Below are positions 14,954 to 23,809 of a stretch of DNA of 64,000 nt, in pieces. Under the pieces are notes generated by a model that ran no database searches, was not told where the DNA came from, and saw nothing but the letters and a program-made list of their open reading frames with translations. This stretch comes from DATCHW01 sp963806045 (lineage in GTDB: Bacteria; Bacteroidota; Ignavibacteria; Tepidaquicellales; Tepidaquicellaceae), in contig CAWDWP010000015.1 of NCBI GenBank assembly GCA_963806045.1, positions 189,973 to 253,972 on the forward strand. The letters are read 5' to 3'. Within the stretch, counting starts at the first letter, position 1. The number at the start of each line of letters is the position of its first letter. A program made the translations under genes and the position numbers.

Positions 14954-17900
14954 CTATGTAAGTGATAATTTTCTCTTTGTTTCAACAAGTTTATATGCTT
15001 CGATTACGTCACCAACTTTAACATCATTGAAGTTTTCAAGCCCTATACCGCATTCATATCCGGATTCTACTTCACGTGCATCATCTTTAATTCTCTTTAA
15101 AGAAAGAATAGAACCGTTATACACTATCAGTCCATCTCTTAAAAGCCTTACTTTATTATTTCTGTTAACTTTACCGTCCTGAACATAACATCCTGCGACA
15201 TTTCCGACTTTCGGAACTTTAAATACCTGACGAACTTCAACAGTTGCAGTTACTTCTTCAGTGATTTCCGGTTCGAGCAAGCCTTCAAGTGCCAGTTTTA
15301 CTTCATCAATAACGTTATAAATAATATTATAACTGCGAATATCTACTTTTGATTTTTCGGCAAGTTTTCTTGCATTCAGGTTTGGACGAGTATTGAATCC
15401 TATAATGATAGCATTTGATGCTTCTGCCAGAAGCACATCCGACTCACTTATCTGACCGAGTGCCTTATGAATGACCGTTACTTTCGCTTCCCTGGTAGTA
15501 AGCTTATGCAATGAATCTGCAAGTGCTTCAGCCGAGCCGTCCGTATCCGCTTTTATAATTATGTTAAGTTCAACCTGCTTACCCTCTTTAATCTGCTGTG
15601 AAATATCATCAAGAGTAGTAAATCTGACCTGTCTTAAAATTTCTTCGCGTTTTAACTGCTGTCGCCTTAGAGATATTTCTTTTACATCTCTTTCAGAATT
15701 GAGAACGATAAATGCATCTCCTGCCTGCGGCATACCATCAAAACCTATCAACTGAACCGGTGTTGCAGGTGTTGCCGCTTCTATCTTATTTTCTCTTTCG
15801 TCATACATTGCTTTTACCCTGCCGGAATAAATACCTGCTATGAAAGAATCCCCTACTTTTAATGTTCCTTTTTGTATCAATACAGTTGCAACCACTCCTC
15901 GTCCCCTGTCCAGTTTTGCTTCAAGGACAACTCCTCTTGCGTTTCTGTTCGGGTTTGCTTTCAGTTCCAGAATTTCCGACTGAAGAAGAATCTTTTCAAG
16001 TAATACTTCAACATTTTTCCCGAATTTTGCAGAGATTTCTGCTGACTGATAATTTCCGCCCCAATCTTCTACAAGCAGACCTTTGTCTGCCAATTGCTGT
16101 TTTATCTTATCAGGATTAGCATCCGGTTTATCAATTTTATTAATTGCTATTATAATAGAGACACCTGCAGCCAATGCATGGTTTATAGCTTCGACTGTCT
16201 GAGGCATAACGCTGTCTTCTGCGGCTACAACAAGTACAACTATATCGGCTGCCTGCCCGCCCCGCGCACGCATTGCTGTGAAAGCTTCATGTCCCGGAGT
16301 ATCGAGGAATGTAATTTCTTTGCCGTTACTAAGTTTAACTTTGTAAGCACCTATGTGCTGAGTGATACCGCCTGCTTCTCCCGCAACCACATTCGCTTTT
16401 CTGACATAATCAAGAAGTGAAGTTTTTCCGTGGTCAACGTGACCCATAACCGTTACAACAGGAGGCCTCTCGACAAGAAGGTTTTTATCTTCAAGTTCAT
16501 CTTTAAGAATATCCTCTTCATATTCATTCTGAAATTCCAATATAAAGCCAAACTCTTCAGCCAGCAACTCTATTAAATCTTTTTCAAGACGCTGGTTGAT
16601 AGAAACCATCTTTCCAAGTTCAAAGCATTTTTTAATAATTTCAGTCGCATCAATATTCATAATAATTGCAAGCTCTGCTGTAGATAGGAATTCTGTAACT
16701 TTGATTATATTTTTTCTTGATTCTTCAAATTCCTGTTTTTTCTGTTCCTGTTCGAGACGTTCTTTCTTCTTTCTTTTTCTGGCAAGGCTTCTCTGAGACA
16801 ATCCGCTGTCTTCTTCAATCTTTGCGAATGTATCCCTGATAGCTTCAAGAATTTCTTTCTGTGCAATATCTTTTGAACGATGGCCTTTGGCAAATTTCTT
16901 TTTGCTTTTCTTTAATTGTTCTTCATCAAACTTTGCTTTCTTTTCTTTTTGCCTTTTGGCAATCTCTTTTTCAGCAGGGGTCATCGAAGCTTCACCACCC
17001 GGTTTAAATTTCTGATCCGTTTTAGGAGCTTCCTTGAAATGTTTTTTCTTTTCGAATTTTAAATCTTTTATCGAAACTTTTTTGAACGTCGGTTTATCTG
17101 ACTTTTTGTCTCCTTCTTTTGCTGCAGGCTTATCAGTATGCCTGACAAAGTACTCTTTTTTCTTGTCCCTTGGAAATCGTACCGTCGGTTTTATTTCTTT
17201 TTGATCGGGTTTTTTGACTTGAGCAGACTCCGCACCGGTAAATTTCTCATGCTTCTCTGTAAGTTTCTCTTTTCTTACAAATTCCGGTTGCTTTTTAAAG
17301 GTTTCTTTTGGTTTTTCCACTTTCGAAGCCTGATGTACTTCTTCGGGCTTCGGTTTCGGCTTTAATTCTTTTTCCTTTTCAGGAACAGTTTTAGGAACTT
17401 CTTTATTAACGGCAGGCAGTTCAATTTTCTTTTTGGTTTTTTCTATTTCTGCAGGTTTATCTTTGGCTTTTGCTTTGGCTTTTTCTTCTTTCTGTGCTGC
17501 TGCTGCGCTTCGCTTTTTAAGAGTATCTTCAAAAACTAATTCAAGCTGTTTTTTCTTTTCGGCTTCAGATGGCTCCGATTTTTTCTTATCTCTTTCCAGT
17601 AACGCCATTAATTCCTGCTTGCGTTTTTGATCTTCTTTTTTTCTGTTCTCTTCTTCCAGAAGTTTTTGGATTCTTGCTTCTTCTTCTTTCCTTTTCTTTT
17701 CCTCTTCCTGTTCTTTAATTCTGTCATCTGCTTCGGATAGCTCAACTTTAACGCGCTTTGCGAAATCAACAACTTTTTTTAAGTGTTTGTCCTGTACTTC
17801 GATATTTCTTTTAAAATGTGTAAGCACTTTGTGGACAATATCCGGCTCGAGATTTGAATTCAAATTCACATCTCTTATGCCAATACTATCAAGAAACTTA

Positions 17901-17980
17901 ATAATATCCTCTTTAGAAAGATTAGTCTCTCTAATTAATGTTATAACTTTCTGTTTTTTCTGTTTTGCCGCTGTTGTCAT
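14954..17980 (-). CDS. infB: Translation initiation factor IF-2
   Basis: IF-2 places initiator tRNA on the ribosome using GTP. The 1008-residue product has an N-terminal IF2-type domain, then roughly 370 residues of highly charged Lys/Glu/Pro-rich sequence, a second IF2_N domain (ATEIIKKCFELGKMVSINQR), and the G domain with VTVMGHVDHGKTSLLDYV, DTPGHEAF and NKIDKPDANP. Domains II-IV follow to KLVETKRKLSLT. The long charged linker varies freely among bacteria, and here it is encoded by many A-rich runs. It lies in the nusA operon. Confidence 0.97.
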   Translation of the reverse strand: MTTAAKQKKQKVITLIRETNLSKEDIIKFLDSIGIRDVNLNSNLEPDIVHKVLTHFKRNIEVQDKHLKKVVDFAKRVKVELSEADDRIKEQEEEKKRKEEEARIQKLLEEENRKKEDQKRKQELMALLERDKKKSEPSEAEKKKQLELVFEDTLKKRSAAAAQKEEKAKAKAKDKPAEIEKTKKKIELPAVNKEVPKTVPEKEKELKPKPKPEEVHQASKVEKPKETFKKQPEFVRKEKLTEKHEKFTGAESAQVKKPDQKEIKPTVRFPRDKKKEYFVRHTDKPAAKEGDKKSDKPTFKKVSIKDLKFEKKKHFKEAPKTDQKFKPGGEASMTPAEKEIAKRQKEKKAKFDEEQLKKSKKKFAKGHRSKDIAQKEILEAIRDTFAKIEEDSGLSQRSLARKRKKKERLEQEQKKQEFEESRKNIIKVTEFLSTAELAIIMNIDATEIIKKCFELGKMVSINQRLEKDLIELLAEEFGFILEFQNEYEEDILKDELEDKNLLVERPPVVTVMGHVDHGKTSLLDYVRKANVVAGEAGGITQHIGAYKVKLSNGKEITFLDTPGHEAFTAMRARGGQAADIVVLVVAAEDSVMPQTVEAINHALAAGVSIIIAINKIDKPDANPDKIKQQLADKGLLVEDWGGNYQSAEISAKFGKNVEVLLEKILLQSEILELKANPNRNARGVVLEAKLDRGRGVVATVLIQKGTLKVGDSFIAGIYSGRVKAMYDERENKIEAATPATPVQLIGFDGMPQAGDAFIVLNSERDVKEISLRRQQLKREEILRQVRFTTLDDISQQIKEGKQVELNIIIKADTDGSAEALADSLHKLTTREAKVTVIHKALGQISESDVLLAEASNAIIIGFNTRPNLNARKLAEKSKVDIRSYNIIYNVIDEVKLALEGLLEPEITEEVTATVEVRQVFKVPKVGNVAGCYVQDGKVNRNNKVRLLRDGLIVYNGSILSLKRIKDDAREVESGYECGIGLENFNDVKVGDVIEAYKLVETKRKLSLT

Positions 17981-18022
17981 TTATAAGAATAATTGCCTTA
18001 AATCAAAAATTTTATTTAATAT

Positions 18023-19225
18023 TTATTTCTTTTTCTTTTTTACGGATTCGGTTTTTACTTTGGTTACTGTTTTTTCTTTAGTATCAGATTTTGGTTTTGT
18101 CTCAATCTCAGTTTCCAATTCTGTATCATTTTCTTCCGGAAGATTTTCATCTGATTCATTATCTGATTCATTATCTGATTCATCATCTGAATCTTCCCCT
18201 TCTTTCACGACATCAATCTGATAGCCTGTTAATTTGGAAGCTAATTTAATATTCTGTCCGCTTTTACCTATTATTATACTAAGCTGATCATCGCTGGCAT
18301 GTATCTTTGCTACTTTATTAACGTTGTCCAGATAAATGTTATCAAGCTTCGCCGGAGCAAGTGCCCGTGCGATAAATAATCCGGGTTCATCGGTAAAACT
18401 GATTACGTCAATGTTTTCATTGCTTAATTCCCTGACTATAGAGTGTATTCTGATACCTTTCATACCTACGCAGGCACCTACTGCATCTATCCTGTCGTCA
18501 TTTGAGGCGACAGCAATTTTTGCTCTTTCTCCCGGCTCGCGGGCGATAGTTTTTATTTCTATTATGTTATCATAAATCTCAGGTATTTCAAGTTCAAAAA
18601 GCTTTTTCAGAAACTCTTCGCTTGCCCGTGATACTATAATGACGGGTGGACCAGCGACTCTTTTATCAATTGTTTTGATGATTGCTCTTACTGTATCGCC
18701 TTTCTTGTATCTTTCCTTGGGAATCTGTTCAGACTTCGGAAATATAACTTCATTATGATTGTGAATCAGTAATATTGAATTTTGCTTTATCTGGTATACT
18801 TCACCTACGATTATTTCGCCGGCAAGGTCCTTGTAATTATTGAAAGTCACTTCCTTTTCAATTTCACGGATTTTCTGATTCAGATTCTGCTTTAGATTCA
18901 GGACAAGTCTTCTGCCGAATTCATCGATAGGAATTTCTTCTACATATTCATCTCCCGGCTCAAGTTCTTCACCGGACTTATCTATTGCACTCTGTACGTC
19001 AATTTCTGTTGCCGGTTCATTGACTGTTTCCACGACGGTTTTAAATAAGAATATTTCAATGATTCCCTTTTCCATATTCACAACTACATCAAAATTTGCT
19101 TCTTCCCCGTATTTCTTCTCAAGCAATTTCCGGAAAGAGTCTTTGATAACGCTTTCTAAAATGTCGCGGTCAATATTTTTTTCCTTTGCCATTTGGGCAA
19201 ATGCATCAACTATGTCAGATTTCAT
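18023..19225 (-). CDS. nusA: Transcription termination/antitermination factor NusA
   Basis: This 400-residue protein has the NusA N-terminal RNA-polymerase-binding domain (FRKLLEKKYGEEANFDVVVN), an S1 domain near residues 135-200 (GEIIVGEVYQIKQNSILLI), and two KH domains (PGERAKIAVASND, GACVGMKGIRIHSIVRELSN, IIGKSGQNIKLASKLTGY). It ends with an acidic tail made of SDNE units and then a Lys-rich end. The C-terminal repeat domains of proteobacterial NusA are absent, as in many other phyla. NusA commonly controls its own operon, which is of interest given the hairpin in the leader (19747-19764). Confidence 0.96.
   Translation of the reverse strand: MKSDIVDAFAQMAKEKNIDRDILESVIKDSFRKLLEKKYGEEANFDVVVNMEKGIIEIFLFKTVVETVNEPATEIDVQSAIDKSGEELEPGDEYVEEIPIDEFGRRLVLNLKQNLNQKIREIEKEVTFNNYKDLAGEIIVGEVYQIKQNSILLIHNHNEVIFPKSEQIPKERYKKGDTVRAIIKTIDKRVAGPPVIIVSRASEEFLKKLFELEIPEIYDNIIEIKTIAREPGERAKIAVASNDDRIDAVGACVGMKGIRIHSIVRELSNENIDVISFTDEPGLFIARALAPAKLDNIYLDNVNKVAKIHASDDQLSIIIGKSGQNIKLASKLTGYQIDVVKEGEDSDDESDNESDNESDENLPEENDTELETEIETKPKSDTKEKTVTKVKTESVKKKKK
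18150..18197. repeat. 12-base tandem repeat inside nusA
   Basis: TCTGATTCATTA is repeated about 3.7 times with small changes. It encodes the SDNE units of the NusA acidic tail. The copy number could vary between strains without changing the frame. Confidence 0.75.
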
Positions 19226-19248
19226 TTTACTTACAGAGTTATATTATT

Positions 19249-19713
19249 TTAATATTTTAATTTTATTTTTGATTCAAGAATATCTTTGAATTCAATCCAT
19301 TCAAATCTATCCTCATCGTTTTTTCTCTTTTTCGGTATTCGAATATATAGCTTTTCTTCAGGTTCCTCTTTTACTTCTATGAGTTTACCGCTTAAATAAT
19401 CACCGCTTTTCTTCTCAATGTCGATACTTCTGCCAATATGTTTGAAAAGCTGCCATATATATTTAAATCTCTTATCTGCACCGGGAGAGGATACCATAAT
19501 TTTTGATATTCCTTTTGTCAGTTCTTTAGACTGGAGCAGCTCCCAAATTTCCTTGTTCATCTTAGCCAGTTCTTCAACAATAAGTTTACCTCTGCAATCA
19601 ACAAAAACCTCATATATCTTATTTCTCTCATCACCTTTTATAGTAAACTCAATCAGCCTGTAATTGGTGCTTTTCAAATATTTTTCAATTCTGTTTCTTG
19701 CTTCAATATCCAT
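19249..19713 (-). CDS. rimP: Ribosome maturation factor RimP
   Basis: This 154-residue protein matches RimP: NYRLIEFTIKGDERNKIYEV, FVDCRGKLIVEELAKMNKEI, KIMVSSPGADKRFKYIWQLF, IGRSIDI, and a C-terminal SH3-like part ending FKDILESKIKLKY. The hallmark VSSPG is present. RimP assists 30S assembly. As first gene of the operon it starts 25 bases downstream of the leader hairpin's U-run. Confidence 0.93.
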   Translation of the reverse strand: MDIEARNRIEKYLKSTNYRLIEFTIKGDERNKIYEVFVDCRGKLIVEELAKMNKEIWELLQSKELTKGISKIMVSSPGADKRFKYIWQLFKHIGRSIDIEKKSGDYLSGKLIEVKEEPEEKLYIRIPKKRKNDEDRFEWIEFKDILESKIKLKY

Positions 19714-19737
19714 TTTTAATGCTCAATATATTTTAAT

Positions 19738-19783
19738 AAAAAAAAAGTGGGTTTATCAACCCACCCTATTATCTGTGCACAGA
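19738..19783 (-). terminator. Terminator-like hairpin in the rimP-nusA leader
   Basis: On the minus strand a perfect 7-bp stem GTGGGTT/AACCCAC with a 4-base loop (19747-19764) is followed directly by nine U residues, and then by rimP. A 12-base palindrome TCTGTGCACAGA (19772-19783) lies just upstream. No minus-strand gene lies before it, so it is either an attenuator of the nusA operon or the end of an unrecognised small RNA. The stretch 19784-20003 holds nothing else I can identify. Confidence 0.65.
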
Positions 19784-20012
19784 AATCTTTTAAATATATA
19801 ATAAACTAACATTAAATTCAATATAAAATTAAAAGCTTCAGGGATTCCGGGGAAAAATATAATGTTATTATATATTAAGTTTTTCTAAAATAATTTCAAA
19901 TAACTAAAATTCTAATATTTCCTATTAAAACAATTATTTAAGTCATATTATTATTGGAAATTTATTGTATTTTGACTTAATTTTGTTGAGAATTTTTGGT
20001 TAGTTGTATAAG

Positions 20013-20636
20013 ATGAACAAAATTTATAAACCTTTAAATCATAGTTTTTATCTAAGTGATACTCTTGAAGTTGCAAAGAATCTTTTAGGGAAAGTTCTGG
20101 TAAAAAAGGTTAAAAATGGACTTCTGGCAGGTAAAATTGTTGAAACAGAGGCATATATAGGCGATCATGACCCTGCCTGCCATGCTTATAGAAAAATTAC
20201 AAACCGAAGCAGGATATTGTATCAAACAGGAGGAACTATATACGTGTATTTTGTATACGGTAATTATTATTGTTTTAATATCGTTACGGAAGATGAAGGA
20301 AAAGGATGCGCTGTTCTGATCCGGGCGTTGGAGCCGCTTGAAGGAATTGAATATATGAAAGATAACAGGGGAAGCGTAAAAAATATTTATGAATTAACAA
20401 ACGGACCTTCAAAACTATGCCTCGCATTTGAAATAGAATCTGATTTGAATGGTAAAGATATTACCGGTAGTTCATTTTTTGTGTCAAAGCCTTTGACGGA
20501 AAAGAAATTTGATATTGCAGTTTCGAAACGAATCGGTATAAACATCGGAAAGGAATTTATGTACAGATTTTTTATAAAGGATAATCCGTTCGTTACGAGA
20601 CATAAATTTAACAAGGAATCTTATTTATTAAAATAA
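20013..20636 (+). CDS. DNA-3-methyladenine glycosylase (Mpg/AAG family)
   Basis: This enzyme of about 207 residues removes alkylated purines from DNA. Family signatures: LAKNLLGK-like AKNLLGKVLV, KIVETEAYIGDHDPACHAY with the catalytic Glu, IYVYFVYGNYYCFNIVTE, AVLIRALEPLEG, NGPSKLC, and a C-terminal KDNPFVTRHKFN close to the usual NPFVS. ATG 20013 is chosen over the TTG at 20004. It is followed 13 bases later by the beta-CASP nuclease, with which it probably forms an operon. Confidence 0.93.
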   Translation: MNKIYKPLNHSFYLSDTLEVAKNLLGKVLVKKVKNGLLAGKIVETEAYIGDHDPACHAYRKITNRSRILYQTGGTIYVYFVYGNYYCFNIVTEDEGKGCAVLIRALEPLEGIEYMKDNRGSVKNIYELTNGPSKLCLAFEIESDLNGKDITGSSFFVSKPLTEKKFDIAVSKRIGINIGKEFMYRFFIKDNPFVTRHKFNKESYLLK

Positions 20637-20649
20637 TTAGTTAATTAAT

Positions 20650-22065
20650 ATGAAAATAAAATTTTGCGGTGCCGCTCAAACAGTAACAGGTTCTCAGCAT
20701 TTACTTGAAATAGACGGAAAGAAAATACTTCTCGACTGTGGCATGTTCCAGGGCAGGCGGGAAGAAGCTTACCAGATGAACAGAAAATTTATATTCAATC
20801 CTGAAGAAATAGATTGTGTTCTTCTTTCTCACGCACATATAGATCATTCGGGTAATCTTCCGACTTTAATACTTAAAGGATATCAAAAGAGTATTTATAC
20901 TACATCGGCTTCGAGGGATTTAGCTTCCATTTTACTGCAGGATAGTGCACATATTCAGGAGAAAGACGTTGAATTTGTAAACAAAAAAAGGAATAAAAAA
21001 GGCGAACCGCCATTCAATCCGCTTTATACAATGGATAACGCGATAGAAGCATTAAAACATTTTAAATCTTTTCCGCTTAAAACCAGATTTTATTTGGACG
21101 GGTTTAAGGAAAATGTAAGTGTAACATTCATCGAAGCAGGTCATATTCTTGGCTCAGCACAAATTTTACTTGAAATAAACGATAACGGCAGAAAAATCAA
21201 ACTTGGATACACCGGAGATTTAGGTAGATACAATCTGCCCATACTTAAAGACCCGGAGTTTATAGGGGATGTGGATTATCTGCTAATCGAATCTACATAC
21301 GGAGGAAGAGAGCATAAAAGTGCGGAATTTGCAGAGGCGGAACTTGAGAATGCAATAAAAGAAGCAATGGTAACTAATGGCAAAATAATTGTCCCGTCAT
21401 TCAGCGTCGGAAGAACACAAGAAATCGTTTATGCAATAACGAAATTATTTGAAAAAGGTTCTATTCCAAGAATTCCGATATTTGTCGATAGCCCTCTCTC
21501 AGTAAAAGCTACTGAGATATTTAAAATTCACCCGGAATGTTTTGACAAGGAAACGTTGGAATTAATACAAAACGGAATTGAAGTATTCGGGGAAGAAAAT
21601 ATCAGATATATAAGTGATGTAAATGACTCAAAGAAACTGAACACATATCAGGGTCCCTGCATGATAATATCAGCATCCGGGATGTGTGAAGCAGGAAGAA
21701 TATTACATCATCTGGCTAATAATATTGAAAATCCTAATAATACAATTTTCATTGTTGGCTTTATGGCTCAGCATACACTTGGAAGAAGATTAGTTGAAAT
21801 GAAAGATATTCCCGGAAGTACGGTGAAAATATTCGGTGAAGAATTCAAAGTGAAAGCAAAGATAAAAGTTCTGAATTCATTTTCAGCTCACGCCGATAAA
21901 AATGAATTGAGAAAATACGTCAGTCTGTTCGATAAGAATAAGATAAAAAAAATATTTCTTGTACACGGAGAGCCTGATCAGCAAAAGATTTTCAGGGATG
22001 ATTTATTAAGTATGGGTTATAAAAATATTGAAGTGCCTGCAAGGGGTGATGAGTTTGAAATATAA
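20650..22065 (+). CDS. Metallo-beta-lactamase/beta-CASP RNA-processing nuclease
   Basis: This 471-residue protein begins KIKFCGAAQTVTGSQHLLEI and carries the metal-binding SHAHIDHSGNLP, the downstream Asp in GYTGDLGRYN, and the beta-CASP motifs (PSFSVGRTQEIVYA, SASGMCEAGRILHHL, LNSFSAHADKNEL, VHGEPDQ). This is the CPSF73/YSH1-like branch, which acts as an endo- or exonuclease on RNA. It is about the usual length for single-domain bacterial members. It ends 7 bases from the convergent glgA stop. Confidence 0.93.
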   Translation: MKIKFCGAAQTVTGSQHLLEIDGKKILLDCGMFQGRREEAYQMNRKFIFNPEEIDCVLLSHAHIDHSGNLPTLILKGYQKSIYTTSASRDLASILLQDSAHIQEKDVEFVNKKRNKKGEPPFNPLYTMDNAIEALKHFKSFPLKTRFYLDGFKENVSVTFIEAGHILGSAQILLEINDNGRKIKLGYTGDLGRYNLPILKDPEFIGDVDYLLIESTYGGREHKSAEFAEAELENAIKEAMVTNGKIIVPSFSVGRTQEIVYAITKLFEKGSIPRIPIFVDSPLSVKATEIFKIHPECFDKETLELIQNGIEVFGEENIRYISDVNDSKKLNTYQGPCMIISASGMCEAGRILHHLANNIENPNNTIFIVGFMAQHTLGRRLVEMKDIPGSTVKIFGEEFKVKAKIKVLNSFSAHADKNELRKYVSLFDKNKIKKIFLVHGEPDQQKIFRDDLLSMGYKNIEVPARGDEFEI

Positions 22066-22072
22066 AACTTTT

Positions 22073-23539
22073 TTATCCTGAAGTTATATTTAAATATTTC
22101 CTATACAAATCCAGATATTGCTTTGCAGACTGGTTCCATGAGAAATCTGCCTGCATTCCTCTTTTTATGATTTTTAATTTTTCTGAATTATTACTTATGA
22201 TCTCTATTGCACGATTTATTTTTCGAAATAAAGCTGGCGAAGTATATTCCTGAAAAACGAAACCGTTTGCCATATCTCTGTGTTCATCATAATCTATTAC
22301 GGTATCCGCCAATCCTCCCGTATTTCTTACGATTGGAATCGCTCCATAGTTCAAAGAATACATTTGATTCAACCCACAAGGTTCATATTTTGAAGGCATA
22401 AGAAACAAATCTGAACCGGCGGTAATTAAATGCGACAGTCTGTTGTGGTATCCAATATGACAATGAAGTTTGTCAGGATAATCTTTAGCCAATTCCTTCA
22501 GATCTTTTTCATATTTTGCTTCCCCCTTTCCAAGAATTACCATCTGCACATTCAGTTTCAAAATATCTTTCATAACAGGGAGTAATATATCAAAACCTTT
22601 TTGATATGCCAAACGTGATACTATACCGATTAATACTTTACTTTTATCATAAGGGAGATTTATTTCTTTAAGCAGTTCAATTTTATTAATTTCTTTTTTT
22701 TCGGGTGTCCGAAAATTATATTTAACAGGTAAATAATCATCTGTTTCCGGGTTCCAGACATCGCGATTTATCCCATTTAGGATTCCGTAGAAGTCAATCG
22801 ATCTTTTTTTTAGTATTTCATCTAGACCTTCACCGAATTCTTTTGTCTGAGTTTCTTTTGCATAGGTAGGGCTAACAGTTGAAATTACATCCGCAAAAGA
22901 AATTCCGGTTTTTAAAAAATTAAATCTATCATAAAGTTCAAATTCGCTGTCTTTTTTTAAATCATCAATGAAAAAACCCGCATTAACGATTGATTCAGGT
23001 GGAAAGTTACCCTGATATGCTAAATTATGAATAGACAAAAGTGAAATGGTTTTTGCAAAAAGTTTATCCCACGAATAATGTTTTTTCAGATATACGGGAA
23101 TCAGGGCTGTCTGCCAGTCATTACAGTGAATAATATTCCCGTGAAACTTAAGCCTTTGAATTGTTTGAATTACAGCATGCTGAAAAAGTATAAAACGAAT
23201 GTCCTCATCAGGATCATTGGTGTAAACATGATCCCGGTCGTATAATTCCGGACATTCAATGAAATATGCTTCAACATTCAGATTTCCGTGTTTGCCATAC
23301 CAGACATTAATTTTATATTTTTTTGAGGAAATTTCAATTTCAACATTTTTAATCTCCCCAATAAGTTCCAGTTTATGCTCTTCCCTGTCAATAAGTTTAT
23401 ATAACGGCAAAAATATTTTTATATGGCAACCAAGACTCGAAAGCGCCAGAGGTAACGAACCGCTAACGTCAGCTAACCCTCCCGTCTTAACAAAAGGATA
23501 ACATTCACTCGTAACAAAACATACGTTGATCTTATTCAT
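22073..23539 (-). CDS. glgA: Glycogen synthase (ADP-glucose type, GT5)
   Basis: This 488-residue GT-B glycosyltransferase starts with FVTSECYPFVKTGGLADVSG, whose KTGGL binds ADP-glucose. It has HNLAYQGNFP, GILNGINRDVWNP, GIVSRLAYQKGFDILLPV and the C-terminal motif MPSKYEPCGLNQMYSLNYGA followed by NTGGLADTV. It elongates alpha-1,4-glucan. No other glycogen gene is nearby. The family could also use UDP-glucose, but the GT5 pattern favours ADP-glucose. Confidence 0.95.
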   Translation of the reverse strand: MNKINVCFVTSECYPFVKTGGLADVSGSLPLALSSLGCHIKIFLPLYKLIDREEHKLELIGEIKNVEIEISSKKYKINVWYGKHGNLNVEAYFIECPELYDRDHVYTNDPDEDIRFILFQHAVIQTIQRLKFHGNIIHCNDWQTALIPVYLKKHYSWDKLFAKTISLLSIHNLAYQGNFPPESIVNAGFFIDDLKKDSEFELYDRFNFLKTGISFADVISTVSPTYAKETQTKEFGEGLDEILKKRSIDFYGILNGINRDVWNPETDDYLPVKYNFRTPEKKEINKIELLKEINLPYDKSKVLIGIVSRLAYQKGFDILLPVMKDILKLNVQMVILGKGEAKYEKDLKELAKDYPDKLHCHIGYHNRLSHLITAGSDLFLMPSKYEPCGLNQMYSLNYGAIPIVRNTGGLADTVIDYDEHRDMANGFVFQEYTSPALFRKINRAIEIISNNSEKLKIIKRGMQADFSWNQSAKQYLDLYRKYLNITSG

Positions 23540-23613
23540 TCAAATTAAGTTTATTAAATTTAGTAAATATCAATATATTAAAACACTCATTTTAATTGGG
23601 CAAGAAAGAAACA

Positions 23614-23660
23614 ACTCACGGATGAATAACCAACATTACAGTTTGATTCATCCGATGAGT
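23614..23660. repeat. Imperfect inverted repeat in a divergent intergenic region
   Basis: ACTCACGGATGAAT and ATTCATCCGATGAGT pair over 14 bases with one bulge and an 18-base loop. The core CATCCGATGA reappears in the palindrome at 63647-63679. It lies between divergent glgA and a PpiC gene, where a terminator is not expected, so it may be a repeat family or a regulatory site. Confidence 0.5.
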
Positions 23661-23809
23661 AAACAGTCCTTGCCTTGAAGCAGTTATACCGGCAAATCCC
23701 GTTAGTTAACATATTAAATTCTGTTCTTTCATTGACTTGTTATTAAAAACGGAAATTCGTAAAATTGTTGTTTATAACAATTTTATTAAATCAATCAATT
23801 GACAATCTG

